From Adiantum capillus-veneris (lineage: Eukaryota > Streptophyta > Polypodiopsida > Polypodiales > Pteridaceae): a stretch of 64,000 nt of DNA. The position numbers and the translations under genes are program-made. The notes below the pieces were generated by a model. The model was not told the origin of the DNA. It saw only the letters and a list, made by a program, of their open reading frames with translations, and did not search any database. The stretch spans positions 48,563,279-48,627,278 of the forward strand of contig CM043970.1 of NCBI GenBank assembly GCA_014529385.2, given 5' to 3'. How positions within the stretch are numbered: the stretch's first letter is position 1; each line of letters begins with the position of its first letter. This document shows, one piece after another, positions 46,041 through 55,775 of this stretch.

Positions 46041-46845
46041 CTGAGTTAGCAAACCTATTATCTGAGTTTTCAAAGCTAGCAAGATAGTAACACTTACTTA
46101 GCTTTCTGGCTCCATCTACAAATGGTATCTCTGCAAGCAAACCATCCTTCATTGAAAGTAGAGTTTCTTGATTGCTTGCCTCTATGGACAGCGTCACATT
46201 GCATTCTGTTTGCCTCTGGGACTCCACTGCTACTTTTGATTTCTCCTTAAGCTCTGCTTCCCTCATGTCCTCTGTTTGGCGAGCAATAGTCTCTGCCCTT
46301 GCCCTTGTATTCACATCATGTGTGACATCTACAATTGTGAGTTGTGGCACTAGCTCAGGGGGGTATAACAAAATTTCCCTCATTTTCTTATCTCTGCAGA
46401 CATTGGGGACCAGTAGTTTGTCATACCTCCACCTTATTCTTTTCAGTGTCTCACTATCTTTGTCCATTATAGTAACCCTGTGGGCATGGGCTGCAACAAT
46501 GGTGATGTCACTGAAGTACTCCAGTAGGAAGTCCTCTACTGCTTCTTGTAGAGCCGTTAATGCCACCACCTTCCACCTTTTGGTGCCCCAGGTAGCTTCT
46601 TCACATATGGACCTCACCATCCTCTAAAAGGGCAGCATTGGTATGCATAAATCTACACATTTCTGTGCCTTTAAAATTTCTCTGAAAAGTCCCATGCAGG
46701 TTTGTAACTTCTTCACCCTTGGACCTTTCAAAATTTTATTGGGTTTTCTAGGTCTTTTCTTTGGGGTTGCAAATCTGCTACTTGCTTTAGCTGCTAATCC
46801 TGGTCCCTTGCCTGCCTTCCTTGCAATGGCTTTTGTTCTAGCCAT
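46041..46845 (-). pseudogene. Histone H3/CENH3-like domain with C-terminal extension (first exon)
   Basis: The protein starts MARTKAIARKAGKG, keeping the H3 tail residues ARTK (K4) and ARK (K9), with Ala in place of Ser10. A basic tail follows, then FREILKAQKCVDL (alpha-N, compare LREIRKYQKSTEL), LPF-stop-RMVRSI (compare LPFQRLVREI), TALQEAVEDFLLEYFSD (alpha-2) and HAHRVTIMDKDSETLKRIR (alpha-3, compare HAKRVTIMPKDIQLARRIR). The stretch between alpha-1 and alpha-2 is one residue longer than in canonical H3 and contains RW, as in plant CENH3. The fold spans residues about 50-139; residues 140-268 are charged and of unknown fold. The TAG at 46624-46626 replaces the invariant Gln of LPFQR. A (GA)n tract lies 23 bp before the ATG. 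Confidence 0.85.
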
Positions 46846-46866
46846 TTCACTGTATACAAAAAGAGG

Positions 46867-46867
<1 letters not shown>

Positions 46868-46938
<71 letters not shown>
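46868..46938. repeat. (TC)n microsatellite directly upstream of the histone-like gene
   Basis: About 35 units. On the gene strand it is a (GA)n tract in the presumed 5' UTR or promoter, where plant GAGA-binding (BPC) proteins could bind; that role is inference. Confidence 0.97.
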
Positions 46939-46940
<2 letters not shown>

Positions 46941-46988
46941 TTCTATAGCTTAGCATATTTAAATAGAGAGAGAGTGAGAGACTCCCAT

Positions 46989-47049
46989 TACTAAAGGCGC
47001 GCGTGGAGCATGTTTTGACCTCAAAAAACACCTCCGCGCGCCGTTAGTA
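46989..47049. repeat. 61-bp quasi-palindrome, copy 1
   Basis: TACTAAAGGCGCGCGTGGAG pairs with CTCCGCGCGCCGTTAGTA across a 23-bp loop. Confidence 0.9.
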
Positions 47050-47133
47050 TAAGGTAAAAGAAAGACTCACTCTCTTTCCCCCACCTTACATCCTCTCTCT
47101 ATAACACTCACACATACACTGGTCGATGCACAG

Positions 47134-47192
47134 TACTAAGGACGCGCATAGAGACATGCACACCGGTTATGCCTCTCTACGTGCGCCTTTAG

Positions 47193-47194
<2 letters not shown>
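47134..47194. repeat. 61-bp quasi-palindrome, copy 2
   Basis: TACTAAGGACGCGCATAGAG pairs with CTCTACGTGCGCCTTTAGTA. A (GA)n tract (47195-47237) starts at its end. Confidence 0.9.
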
Positions 47195-47238
<44 letters not shown>

Positions 47239-47596
47239 CTCTGTGTGTGTGTGTGTGTGTCTGTGTGTAAGTTATATTTGTGTGTGTGTGTTTGTGAGTG
47301 TGTGTGTGTGTCTCTGTATGTGTGTGTGTGTGTGTATGTTATATTTGTGTCTCTGTGTGTTTGTGTGTATGTTATATTTGTCTGTATCTGTGTGTGTTTG
47401 TGTGTGTATGTTAGATTTGTGTGTCTCTGGGTTTGTGAGTGTGTGTGTCTTTGGTGTGTATGTTATATTTGTGTCTCTGTGTGTTTGTGTGTATGTTATA
47501 TTTGTCTGTTTCTGTGTGTGTGTGTGTGTGTGTTTGTATGTGTGTGTGTGTGTATGTTTTATTTGTGTGTCTGTGTGTTTGTGAGTTTGTGTGTCT

Positions 47597-47628
<32 letters not shown>

Positions 47629-47846
47629 TGTGTTGTGTTTGTGACTGTATGTGTGTTGTTTGTTAAGACAGAGCTAGATATGCAATATACTGTGAGAGAA
47701 ACAGAGAGAGAGGTATAGAGGCAAAGGCAGAGGTAAATTTCAGAAGCAGAGGGAGAGAGAGAGAGGGCCAAACCTCCTGAGGACGCAGACCTTCGTTATG
47801 TCTAAGATGGGTCGGCTTGTTGTTGGAGACGCAGACGACGGCTCTT

Positions 47847-47904
<58 letters not shown>

Positions 47905-48300
47905 ACTCACTCTCTTTCACGAGGTGTGGTTTTTCTCTCTCATGACCTCTATATATGACGTACAAAAGTATACGGTCTCAATAATGACCGCACGTGCGAC
48001 AACATGCAATTATACTCTATTTTATAGTAACACGTGGGGCGCCGCCGTGTGTATCCGTTATAAGTGTGATTTTGAGAGAGAGAAAGAGAGAGAACAATAG
48101 AGAGAGAGAGAGAGAGAGAGAGAGTGAGAGAGAGCGAGAGAGAGAGAGCCTCATTACTGCCAGAGAGTGATAGAGAGACAGAGACAGAGAGAGAGAGGAC
48201 CATAGAAAGAGAGAAGGAGAGAGAGAGAGACAGATTGAGAGAGAGATAGAGAGAGGGACTCCTTACTCTCAGAGAGAGAGAGGGAGAGAGACAGAGTCAG
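47195..48300. repeat. Microsatellite field between divergent transposon genes
   Basis: (GA)n 47195-47237; a GT-rich minisatellite with TGTATGTTATATTTGTGTG words 47240-47660; (CT)n about 47850-47901; imperfect GA blocks 48065-48300. Open frames here are only read-through of the repeats. Confidence 0.95.
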
Positions 48301-48491
48301 CTTGAAAGACAAAAAGCAATGGAGGAGACACCTCCCTTAGAGTTTCTGCAAACCCCACCAACAAAAGGTGATCTCTCACTCTTTCTCTCTGTATTTCCAA
48401 CAGTTGGTACAAATTGTGTGTGTGTGTAAACAAAGAAAAACCCAGACAGTTGTTCAACACACACACACCTCAACACATACTTCCATAGACA

Positions 48492-48538
<47 letters not shown>

Positions 48539-48584
48539 ACAGAGACATACACACTCTCTCTCTCCCTCCCCTCTCTGTCCCCGT

Positions 48585-48645
48585 TACTAACGGCGCGCAG
48601 AGCCAACCAAACACTGGCTGCAGCTCTCTCCGCGCGCCTATAGTA
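48585..48645. repeat. 61-bp quasi-palindrome, copy 3
   Basis: TACTAACGGCGCGCAGAG pairs with CTCTCCGCGCGCCTATAGTA. A (CT)n tract follows at 48653-48710. Confidence 0.9.
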
Positions 48646-48651
48646 TAGTTA

Positions 48652-48715
<64 letters not shown>

Positions 48716-48716
48716 G

Positions 48717-48777
48717 TACTTAAGGCGCGCGTAGAGAGTTGCAAAAAGTATGTTGTCGTCCTTGCGTGCCTTTAGTA
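48717..48777. repeat. 61-bp quasi-palindrome, copy 4
   Basis: TACTTAAGGCGCGCGTAGAG pairs imperfectly with CCTTGCGTGCCTTTAGTA. It lies between (CT)n and (AG)n tracts. Confidence 0.88.
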
Positions 48778-48788
48778 CAAAGAGACAC

Positions 48789-48854
<66 letters not shown>

Positions 48855-48958
48855 TATGTGTATTTTTTTAATGTTCTTTGGAGAGAGAGAGAGAGAGACT
48901 ATGTGTGTTTTTGTTTGTGATTTGGAGAGAGACAGATATATATATATATATATATATA

Positions 48959-48995
<37 letters not shown>

Positions 48996-49087
48996 GTCAT
49001 GTTTTCTGATGAATAGGATTAAGGTCCAGTAGGCAGAAGAGGCTGAAACCGGACCCAGAGCTTGTGCCATGATTTCAACCTTTGCAG

Positions 49088-50343
49088 GCTCAGTTGCTTA
49101 ATGTTTCTGCCAAAAGAACTATTGACTTTTGTCAGGACATATCTGAAGAAGAGTCAATTGGTGAAGATCAATCAGAAAGGTCACCAAGCCAAGAGAATCC
49201 CTCACCCTACAAGGCTCCCTCACCCTGTACAGTACTTGTCAAGAAAAATACAAGAAAGAGGAATATAGACTTCTCAGATGATGCAGATGTGCTAGAAAGT
49301 AGTCCCTGTGCAACTAAATGTAAAGCCAAAGAGGATGTGTCTTCTCTGGAAGACCCAGCTACAACTGATGAGAGGCTGTTTGATTTTGCAGCATCTTGTG
49401 GTGCTGGGGACAAGTTTGATCTAGTTCATTCTATGTTTAATCCAAAGTTTGACATTGAAGACCTATCAGATCAGCACAGTAATTTCTTGCAGTCCTACAG
49501 AGATAAGTTTGAAGTGATGGTGTAGGTAGGGAGGGTTGTTCTGCCCACTATGACTCTTGTGCATTTAAATGACTGTGGTGGAAAGGGACAGGGACTGAAG
49601 AAGTATAGGGAACTACCACCTTCTTGCCGACATTCAGCCTGCCCTTTGCACCAAAAAGAATGCAAACTCATTCAAGAATCCTTTGGCTTTATGATTTACC
49701 TGAACAGCCTGTTTGGATTCCTCATGCAGAATCCTGATGAGGTGTTAGAGGAGCAGGATGCAGCACCAGATGAAGAATGCGAGGAGACAACTCATATACA
49801 AGAAGTCGAGGAGGTTGAAGATACAGTCGACCTTGAGGTTGAGGCAATTGAAGTACAAAGAAGTAAGATGCTCTCTGTGAAAACCACAGAAATCAAACTT
49901 CCATTGGATGTCAGTAACTTCACTGAGAAGCATGCTTAGATGATGTTGCCTGTTGTGCCTAACTTCAGGATTGGAGACAAGACCTATATCTTCTTACATG
50001 ATGTGCAAAGCATCTTTTATTTAAGGGAGGATTTCTCCCTGGCTATTATTTCCAGAGTCCAAGAGGAGAGGAGTGGATTTGTTTCAGAGGATAGTAGTGA
50101 TGATGAGGCAATGGAAACATCCAGCAATCCAATGGAATGCCTCCGAAGATGCTTTGAGAAAGCTGAAAAATACAAGGAGACACTACCTGATGAAGCCACC
50201 TTCCAAGCAATAAGACAAAGCCTAAGACCATCAACAAGTAACAAAGAAGTGGAGGATTGGTTTAACCATTCAGGTCAGGGGTCAACTACATCTGTAGACC
50301 TGTGGCAGGAAAACCTCTTTCTGCAGGATGAGAGCTTCATGGT

Positions 50344-50426
<83 letters not shown>

Positions 50427-50881
50427 TGTCACTTCTGACATGATATGTGCAGTCTTGGATTGCTGACAAGGATGACTTCCTTCGGCGGCGGATTCGAGAG
50501 CATCGTGGAAGGGATGCGGCCCTTGCGCAGTACCTTTCAAAGCTTTGCGAGTCGCCGATAGTAGTTTTTCACAATTCCATGTCACAAGAGGGTTCAATAG
50601 CAACTTACACATTCAAGACACTATCACGCTTCTTGGGTGGACCCGTGCTGCCCAAAAGTGCAGATAAAGTCATTCTTGTGGACAAAGTGTTTGCTAGAGA
50701 TTGTTTTGGTTACTGCCCGGGCTATACAGGTGGTCGGGCAGCGTATTACTACACCTACACAGCAATGGCACTAGCTCTTGGTAGACAAAACCCAGATGAA
50801 CTTTTAGAGTATGGCGAACATCTCATGATTCGTTACAAGGGTGACGTGCCAAAAAACAAAATTGAACCTTCAAAATCTTGA
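49088..50881 (+). pseudogene. Transposon acidic accessory gene, two exons, unrecognised
   Basis: After an acceptor TTTGCAG (ending 49087) one frame runs to 50341 with two TAG stops (49523 and 49937), each leaving the following residues in the same frame. It then splices at GTAACT (50342) to TCTTGG at 50453 and ends TGA at 50880-50882. The N-terminal half is Ser/Glu-rich (IDFCQDISEEESIGEDQSER). The middle has SCRHSACPLHQKECKLIQES, a possible Cys/His knuckle, and an acidic run (EEVEDTVDLEVEAIEV). The C-terminal exon is compact: RDAALAQYLSKLCESPIVVF, TFKTLSRFLGGPVL, VFARDCFGYCPGYTGGRAAY. No family recognised. It converges on the transposase candidate, as expected for a second transposition or regulatory protein. 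The start exon upstream of 49088 is unclear. Confidence 0.6.
50342..50452 (+). repeat. 111-bp intron made mostly of (TC)n
   Basis: GTAAC(TC)n then TTTGTGTCACTTCTGACATG and TGTGCAG. The TC tract (50346-50424) doubles as a polypyrimidine tract. Both exons stay in frame across it (SFM to SWIADKDD). Confidence 0.8.
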
Positions 50882-50944
50882 TACAATTCAAGTAGCAATT
50901 GTATAAGATCATGTATTACATAAATTTTGTACAATGTCATCCAC

Positions 50945-53702
50945 TCAGAGTATCTTTCTCCACTTGTGATTCACATACACCATTGTCTCTCTCCACCTTC
51001 GTTGACTTTCACGAGCTCCGGAGTTGTTGTATGCCATTGATCTTTTAACTTTTTGTTGTTGTAAATATCTGATGGCTTGTGCTGTTGCTGAATTTGCCAA
51101 TACTTCTTTTGCCTGCATTCGATGAATGATTCTACAATAGAACCATTCAAATAGTTCTCTCAAACTGTTAGCCTTGATTCGAGAGCCACCATGTCGTGTG
51201 TGCCTGAAATAAGCATTTCTCGCCATGTAATGAGACTTTTCCATCCCTTGGGTATTCCATATTGCCGGGTTCCCATACTTTTGTATAAAATATGGTAAAT
51301 GATTGAAGATGATGTGCTGGATATGAAAACAGATTAGTTAGAATTTTTTACACTCACATATTTGCACATAAGAGAGAATGAAATACACGATAATACCATG
51401 TAGTGAGTAATCTGGGTGTCTGTCCATGCTGTTTTGAATGATTTTTTCAGAAGGTTGAGATTCTCCTTGAACTTGTTCATATCACCTTGTGACCAGTCAT
51501 CTTTGTCGCACATAAAAAATAGGATGTCTATTGATCGCCAAACCTCAGCCTTCGCGTTACGAGTAGTTGGTTCGTGGTCTTTGACTGCAATATGTAGCTT
51601 TTTCCAGCTCTGATACTCTACCTTGCTAACATAAGATGTGTTATATATTTTTCCATGTTTTGTTAGCTTCGGATCTCTTGTACCTTGGGGTTTAGATAAA
51701 AACCTCCGTGCCTTCATCCCACTGATGGATGGTTTGCATGGGACATCCTTCTCAGCAGTTGATCTCTTTTCATCCCGCTGGATTTTCACATTGCCACCAT
51801 GAAGCCCCATATCCGACAGTACCATTTCTAAGCACTGCAAGGCTACTTGTCGTTCTGCCGAGTTCTTAATCTTCCAAGCAAACCCGATATATAAGTAGAC
51901 CAATTTCTCCACAATTCTACAAAGGGCATGCATTGTACAAATGTGGACATTCACAAGTGGTATTTTCAAAACCGGTCGAAAAGCAGGATCCTCAATGTGA
52001 CGTGTTGGAGCTTTTCTCCACCACTTTGGGTCCATGACCTTTGCAGGCTCCATGCAGAACAAACATGGCGACTTTGCCATTGCACCCATTCCACAATTAT
52101 ACATGCACTTTAATGTTTTGAGGTCACCTGCAAGATGCCACTGAACTTGAAAGTCTCCCCTTCCATCTAGACATAGTACCTCTCCCTGGTTAGTATGTCG
52201 ATCAATCACCTCCGGAATATTAGTTCGATGGAACACCCAATATAGAATCTCATGATCTTCTTTCTTTACCTGCAACACAAAATAAATGAGACTTAAGTAG
52301 ATGTGAACATTTGAGCTTACCTGAGAATCTCGCTTACCTCAAACGCACCAAGCCACCATATGTTAGATTCTGATTGAACACTAAAATATAAAGGATCATC
52401 ACTGGGACACTTTGAGAGGGCTCTATTCATTAAAGTAAAAGTAACACGCTCTAGCTTTTTCTCTTTAACAAGCTCACACTCATCCAGTTTTAACACAAAA
52501 TGTAATACCCCTCGTGACTCTTCAAATGTGATGTTGTAAAACTCCACCATTCTCTTCTGTAATATCCGCAGGTCCATAAAAATATTGTTGAACTCATCAT
52601 ATGCCATGTTTGCTCCATGGCCACTGTAAGTTGCTTTAATATGAAAGGGCTGTCCAAGATAGTCTCCCTGTGCCTCGTTAAGCTAAAGCCTCTCTTTCCA
52701 AACACTTGAGGCTGATGGTAGAAGTTTGGATTTTATACCCTTCTTAACAAAGATGGATGAGACAGACTTTTGGATAGCCGAATATCCTCTTTTGCTTACA
52801 CCAAGTGAATCAAGTGTGCCTTGTATCTCTTTTGCAGGCACTGAGTTCTCTGAAATAAAGCGGTCCACTACATTTCGTTGTAGGACCTTAAACTTCTTGT
52901 CATGTATTATATCTGCTGCGAGGCTTCTACTTATAAGTGGCTTCAATCTCTTTCCTATATTGGCTTTGGGGTCAATGTTTTCCTTGTCAGGATAGATTGA
53001 ATCTCTACATGAAGACAATGCATAAGTAAATAACAGAAAATTTGCTTCACTAACACTATTTAGGCACATGAAAACAATGCATAACAAGAAAAAACAAAAA
53101 GATTACTTAACTAAGACAATGTAGCCAACCAAGAAGCATCACCTTAATGCTCGGATTCTTTTCTTGAGACCTCCTGATACAACCTGCAATGTTTCAAGAT
53201 TGCGTAATTTCTTCTTTTGGATACGACCACCCAAGATGGTGTCCTTCATTTGACAACTTCGCACCTTTCCTTTCAGTTCTTGTACCTCTGTTTTATGTTA
53301 CAAAATGGTAACCTGATCTGTAGAATGTAAATGTGAAAGGCGAACAATCTCACATTGTTGAGCTTGGAGAATGCCCTTGTAAGTTTCAGCTTCTCTTGTA
53401 AGAGATTTACAATAACCCAGAAGGCCCTTTTCTCCATCACCAGCAAAGGTCAATAAGCTTGTAGGATTGACAAACGGTGGAGACGCAATAGTCATTGGAT
53501 TCTTAGGGTAGAGAGAGCCTCTCATCCAGATATCTATGTGTTTAGCTCCCTGAGCTCTGAGCGTGTCTATGGAAGCGGGAGGTATATGTGTGTTTGTTTT
53601 ACTGCGCTTAATCAATGGTTGGTACTCATTGTCCAAATCAATTTGAAGGTGATATTTGGCTCGTTTCTGGGTAACATTTGTGCCATTTGAGGAGTGCGCC
53701 AT
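50945..53702 (-). pseudogene. Putative DDE transposase, four exons
   Basis: Exons 53702-53143, 53004-52338, 52269-51397 and 51316-50945, all GT-AG and phase-compatible. Exon 1 starts MAHSSNGTNVTQKRAKYHL; it ends in a coiled coil (VQELKGKVRSCQ to LKKRIRALR). Exon 2 holds DSIYPDKENIDPKA, SIFVKKGIKSKLLPSASSVW and FVLKLDECELVKEKK (candidate first Asp). Exon 3 has FQVQWHLAGDLKTLK (candidate second Asp), a CXXC pair in SPCLFCMEP and VHICTMHALCRIVEKLV. Exon 4 has YGNPAIWNTQGMEKSHYMAR (candidate Glu). D, D and E in this spacing, a Cys pair and a late His helix resemble DDE transposases with an inserted domain, but I cannot name the superfamily. In-frame TAA (53298) and TAG (52683) interrupt it; otherwise it is complete. 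Confidence 0.65.
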
Positions 53703-53834
53703 TAGCCAAATGTGCTTTAGAAGAGTAAGGAATCTACTTAAAGTACACTTTTTGAACTTTTACTATGAAAGACCCAGCTCTATTATTTGTCATTTTTTCT
53801 AGAGAGAGAGTGCAAAAAATACATTTTCTTAGAA

Positions 53835-53867
53835 GGCCCTCCAAATGACCTCCGAAATTCCCTAATG
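53835..53867 (-). repeat. Right terminal inverted repeat of the DNA transposon
   Basis: On the minus strand it begins CATTAGGGAATTTCGGAGG. The inner end GGAGGGCC is identical to the left repeat. Confidence 0.9.
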
Positions 53868-54920
53868 AATTTGGGCCTTTGAAATAATGAAAATATGGGC
53901 TATGAATAGCCTAATCTGCAATTCACCGTGATTGGTGCCTTTGTTCGTCCGATTAGAAGCTCCATTTGCAATGCAATTGCTTGTACCTACCTATTTCTAG
54001 CATGCAAAATTTTGAAATTTGTCTGCCCCTCAAACGGCTTTGAGTTGATCGTTTTCAATTGTTGTTTTGCTGATCTGGTTCGCTTTGCGGTGTGTAATTT
54101 TTTTGGCTTTGCTTGCTTTTGCGCAGTTTATAGTCTGTGATTTAGTTTTTTGCCTCTTTTTGGCTCTTTTGACGACTTTCTTTTTATTTTTATTAATTTT
54201 TTGTAAAATTTTAAAGTATTTTTATGATTTTATATATTTTTTGAGAATGTTTTGATTTTTAAGAAATTTTATTGGTAACTTTCTATTTTTTGTGAATTTG
54301 GTAATTTTTATGGTATTTTTTAAGGTTTTTTGAAATTTTTATGATTTATTGTGATTTTTCTTGTCAATTTTTGATATTTTAATGAATTTTCTAAATTTTT
54401 AAGGAATTTATCTGTGTAATTTCTGATTTTTTGTAAGCTTTTTAATTTCTTAATAAATTTTTGATGATTTTTCCAATTTTTTGTAAAGTTTGAAACCTTT
54501 TTTGGATTTTTGAATTGTTTTTTTGTGATATTTAAAGATTTTTTTGTATTTTCTTTTTGTTTTTTTATTTTTGACTAATGTACAAATAAATAAAATGAAA
54601 GTGAGAGAAAAGAAAATGAAATCAAATTTAAAGGGAATGACAAAGAAATGAAATGAAATTGAAAAGAAACAAAATGAAATGAATAAAGAAGTCAATGACA
54701 AAAAGAAGGAAAAAGACAAGGCTCCAAGCGGTTGAGAAAAGAGAGAAAGAGAGGTCCCCCTTTTTTTTTTGTCTTCTTGTTTTAATGAATTGTGTGTGTA
54801 GGGGTTCGTTCACGCATGTATGTGTGTGTGGTGGTTGACGACGTTCACACGTATAGAGGAGGGAGACGAGAGAGAGAAAGTTAGAGAGAGAGAGAGAGAA
54901 TGACAGTGACCTAGCACGTA

Positions 54921-54984
<64 letters not shown>

Positions 54985-55036
54985 CTTGTCGCCGCTGACA
55001 TGACGTGCTGTAGTTGGTGTGCAGGAGGAAGTAACA

Positions 55037-55086
<50 letters not shown>

Positions 55087-55775
55087 AGAGAGAGTCAACA
55101 CTTTTCGGCGCGACAACACGAGCCCGCAAAATTTGAAAATCACTGTCGAATTTTCCACGAACGTCGATGCCGTATCGGATTGCATGCCAAGGTTTGAAAA
55201 ATCTTGCCGATCGGCAGCGAAGCTCAAAAAACGATTTTTTTAAGTATCAAACGTCCAAAAGTGTCAAAATTAGGCCGAAAATCACCCGAGCACACAAAAA
55301 ATCATTCGAAAATGCCAAAAAATCACAATAAATTCTTGGAAAATTCCAGAACTCTCTAAAAATCATCGGCAATCCCAATCGAACACTTTCCACATGCATA
55401 AGCACACCAAAGATAGCAATTTTATCAAGAATGCAATTTACAACAAAATCAATAACTCGACCCCCGAAAATAGCGAAACGCTCAAAAGTCGACTAAAGAG
55501 GACACAAATGCGCTCAAAATGATGCCGTAAATGCGCACACAAAACAGCTCGTAAAGATCACACGATATCAATTTTTACGGAATTAATGCAAAAATTAGTA
55601 AAAATTATACGAAAAATATCCAAAAATTTTCTAAAAATTCTCCACACATAGGGGATTAGTGCAGCCAAGTAAAATCGCAAAAAGCCCATCAATTCAATTG
55701 CAGATTAATTTGATCAATAAAATCCAAACTAGGCAGTTAAACCGGCAAAATTAGTGACAAAATTAGGTCAAAAAT
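53868..55775. other. Right-hand internal DNA of the LTR element, non-coding
   Basis: T-rich 54060-54590 and A-rich 54590-54720 low-complexity DNA, (GA)n at 54925-54982 and 55038-55079, then A-rich DNA with many AAAAT words (55240-55760). No gene seen. Confidence 0.6.

Larger units (their letters stand above)
44185..46845 (-). pseudogene. Histone H3/CENH3-like, ULP1 protease and FCP1-like phosphatase fusion gene
   Basis: Exons on the minus strand: 46845-46041, 45987 to about 45763, about 45700-45514, 45432-44806, 44733-44602, then a decayed tail to 44185. The first join (AACTCAG to AGGTG) and the fourth (GTTCCG to AGG) keep frame with GT-AG borders. The order is a histone fold, a 130-residue charged extension, a ULP1-type cysteine protease, an acidic Glu/Pro-rich linker, and a FCP1/NIF phosphatase-like domain. 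Taken together this looks like a chromatin-directed multidomain protein: nucleosome-like N-terminus, SUMO removal and dephosphorylation. It sits next to a transposase inside one TIR pair. In-frame stops at 46624 and 44602 and a frameshift near 44460 show that this copy is dead. Whether it was one protein or two genes needs transcript evidence from an intact copy. Confidence 0.75.
48480..48991. repeat. Second microsatellite block
   Basis: (CA)n 48489-48541, (CT)n 48653-48710, (AG)n 48791-48852, (AT)n 48935-48961, (GA)n 48963-48991, with two of the 61-bp palindromes between them. Confidence 0.95.
42207..53867. mobile_element. 11.66-kb nested DNA transposon with 33-bp TIRs and four genes
   Basis: Both ends carry the same 33 bp in inverted order and everything coding between them differs from the flanking LTR element, whose two halves continue outside. 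Gene content: plus ORF 42561-43980, minus H3-ULP1-FCP1 gene 46845-44185, plus acidic gene 49088-50881, minus transposase candidate 53702-50945. Candidate target-site duplications: 5 bp AATTA/AATTT (4 of 5), or TA if the terminus is GG. I cannot assign a superfamily. Confidence 0.82.

Noticed and set aside
46624-46626. Programmed stop read-through, altered code, or U-to-C RNA editing at the histone TAG
   Set aside because: Stops occur in all four genes of the element alongside a frameshift in the phosphatase part. U-to-C editing is known from organelles of some land plants, not nuclear transcripts. Decay explains it more simply.
46989-48777. Subterminal repeats of a CACTA element
   Set aside because: TACTAA..GGCGC palindromes resemble such repeats, but these lie in the middle of the element, not near the TIRs, and the TIR does not start CACTA. 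Kept only as a comparison.
44185-53702. Endogenous giant virus (histone, SUMO protease and phosphatase genes together)
   Set aside because: The genes have spliceosomal introns, the block ends exactly at 33-bp TIRs, and no viral core gene is present.
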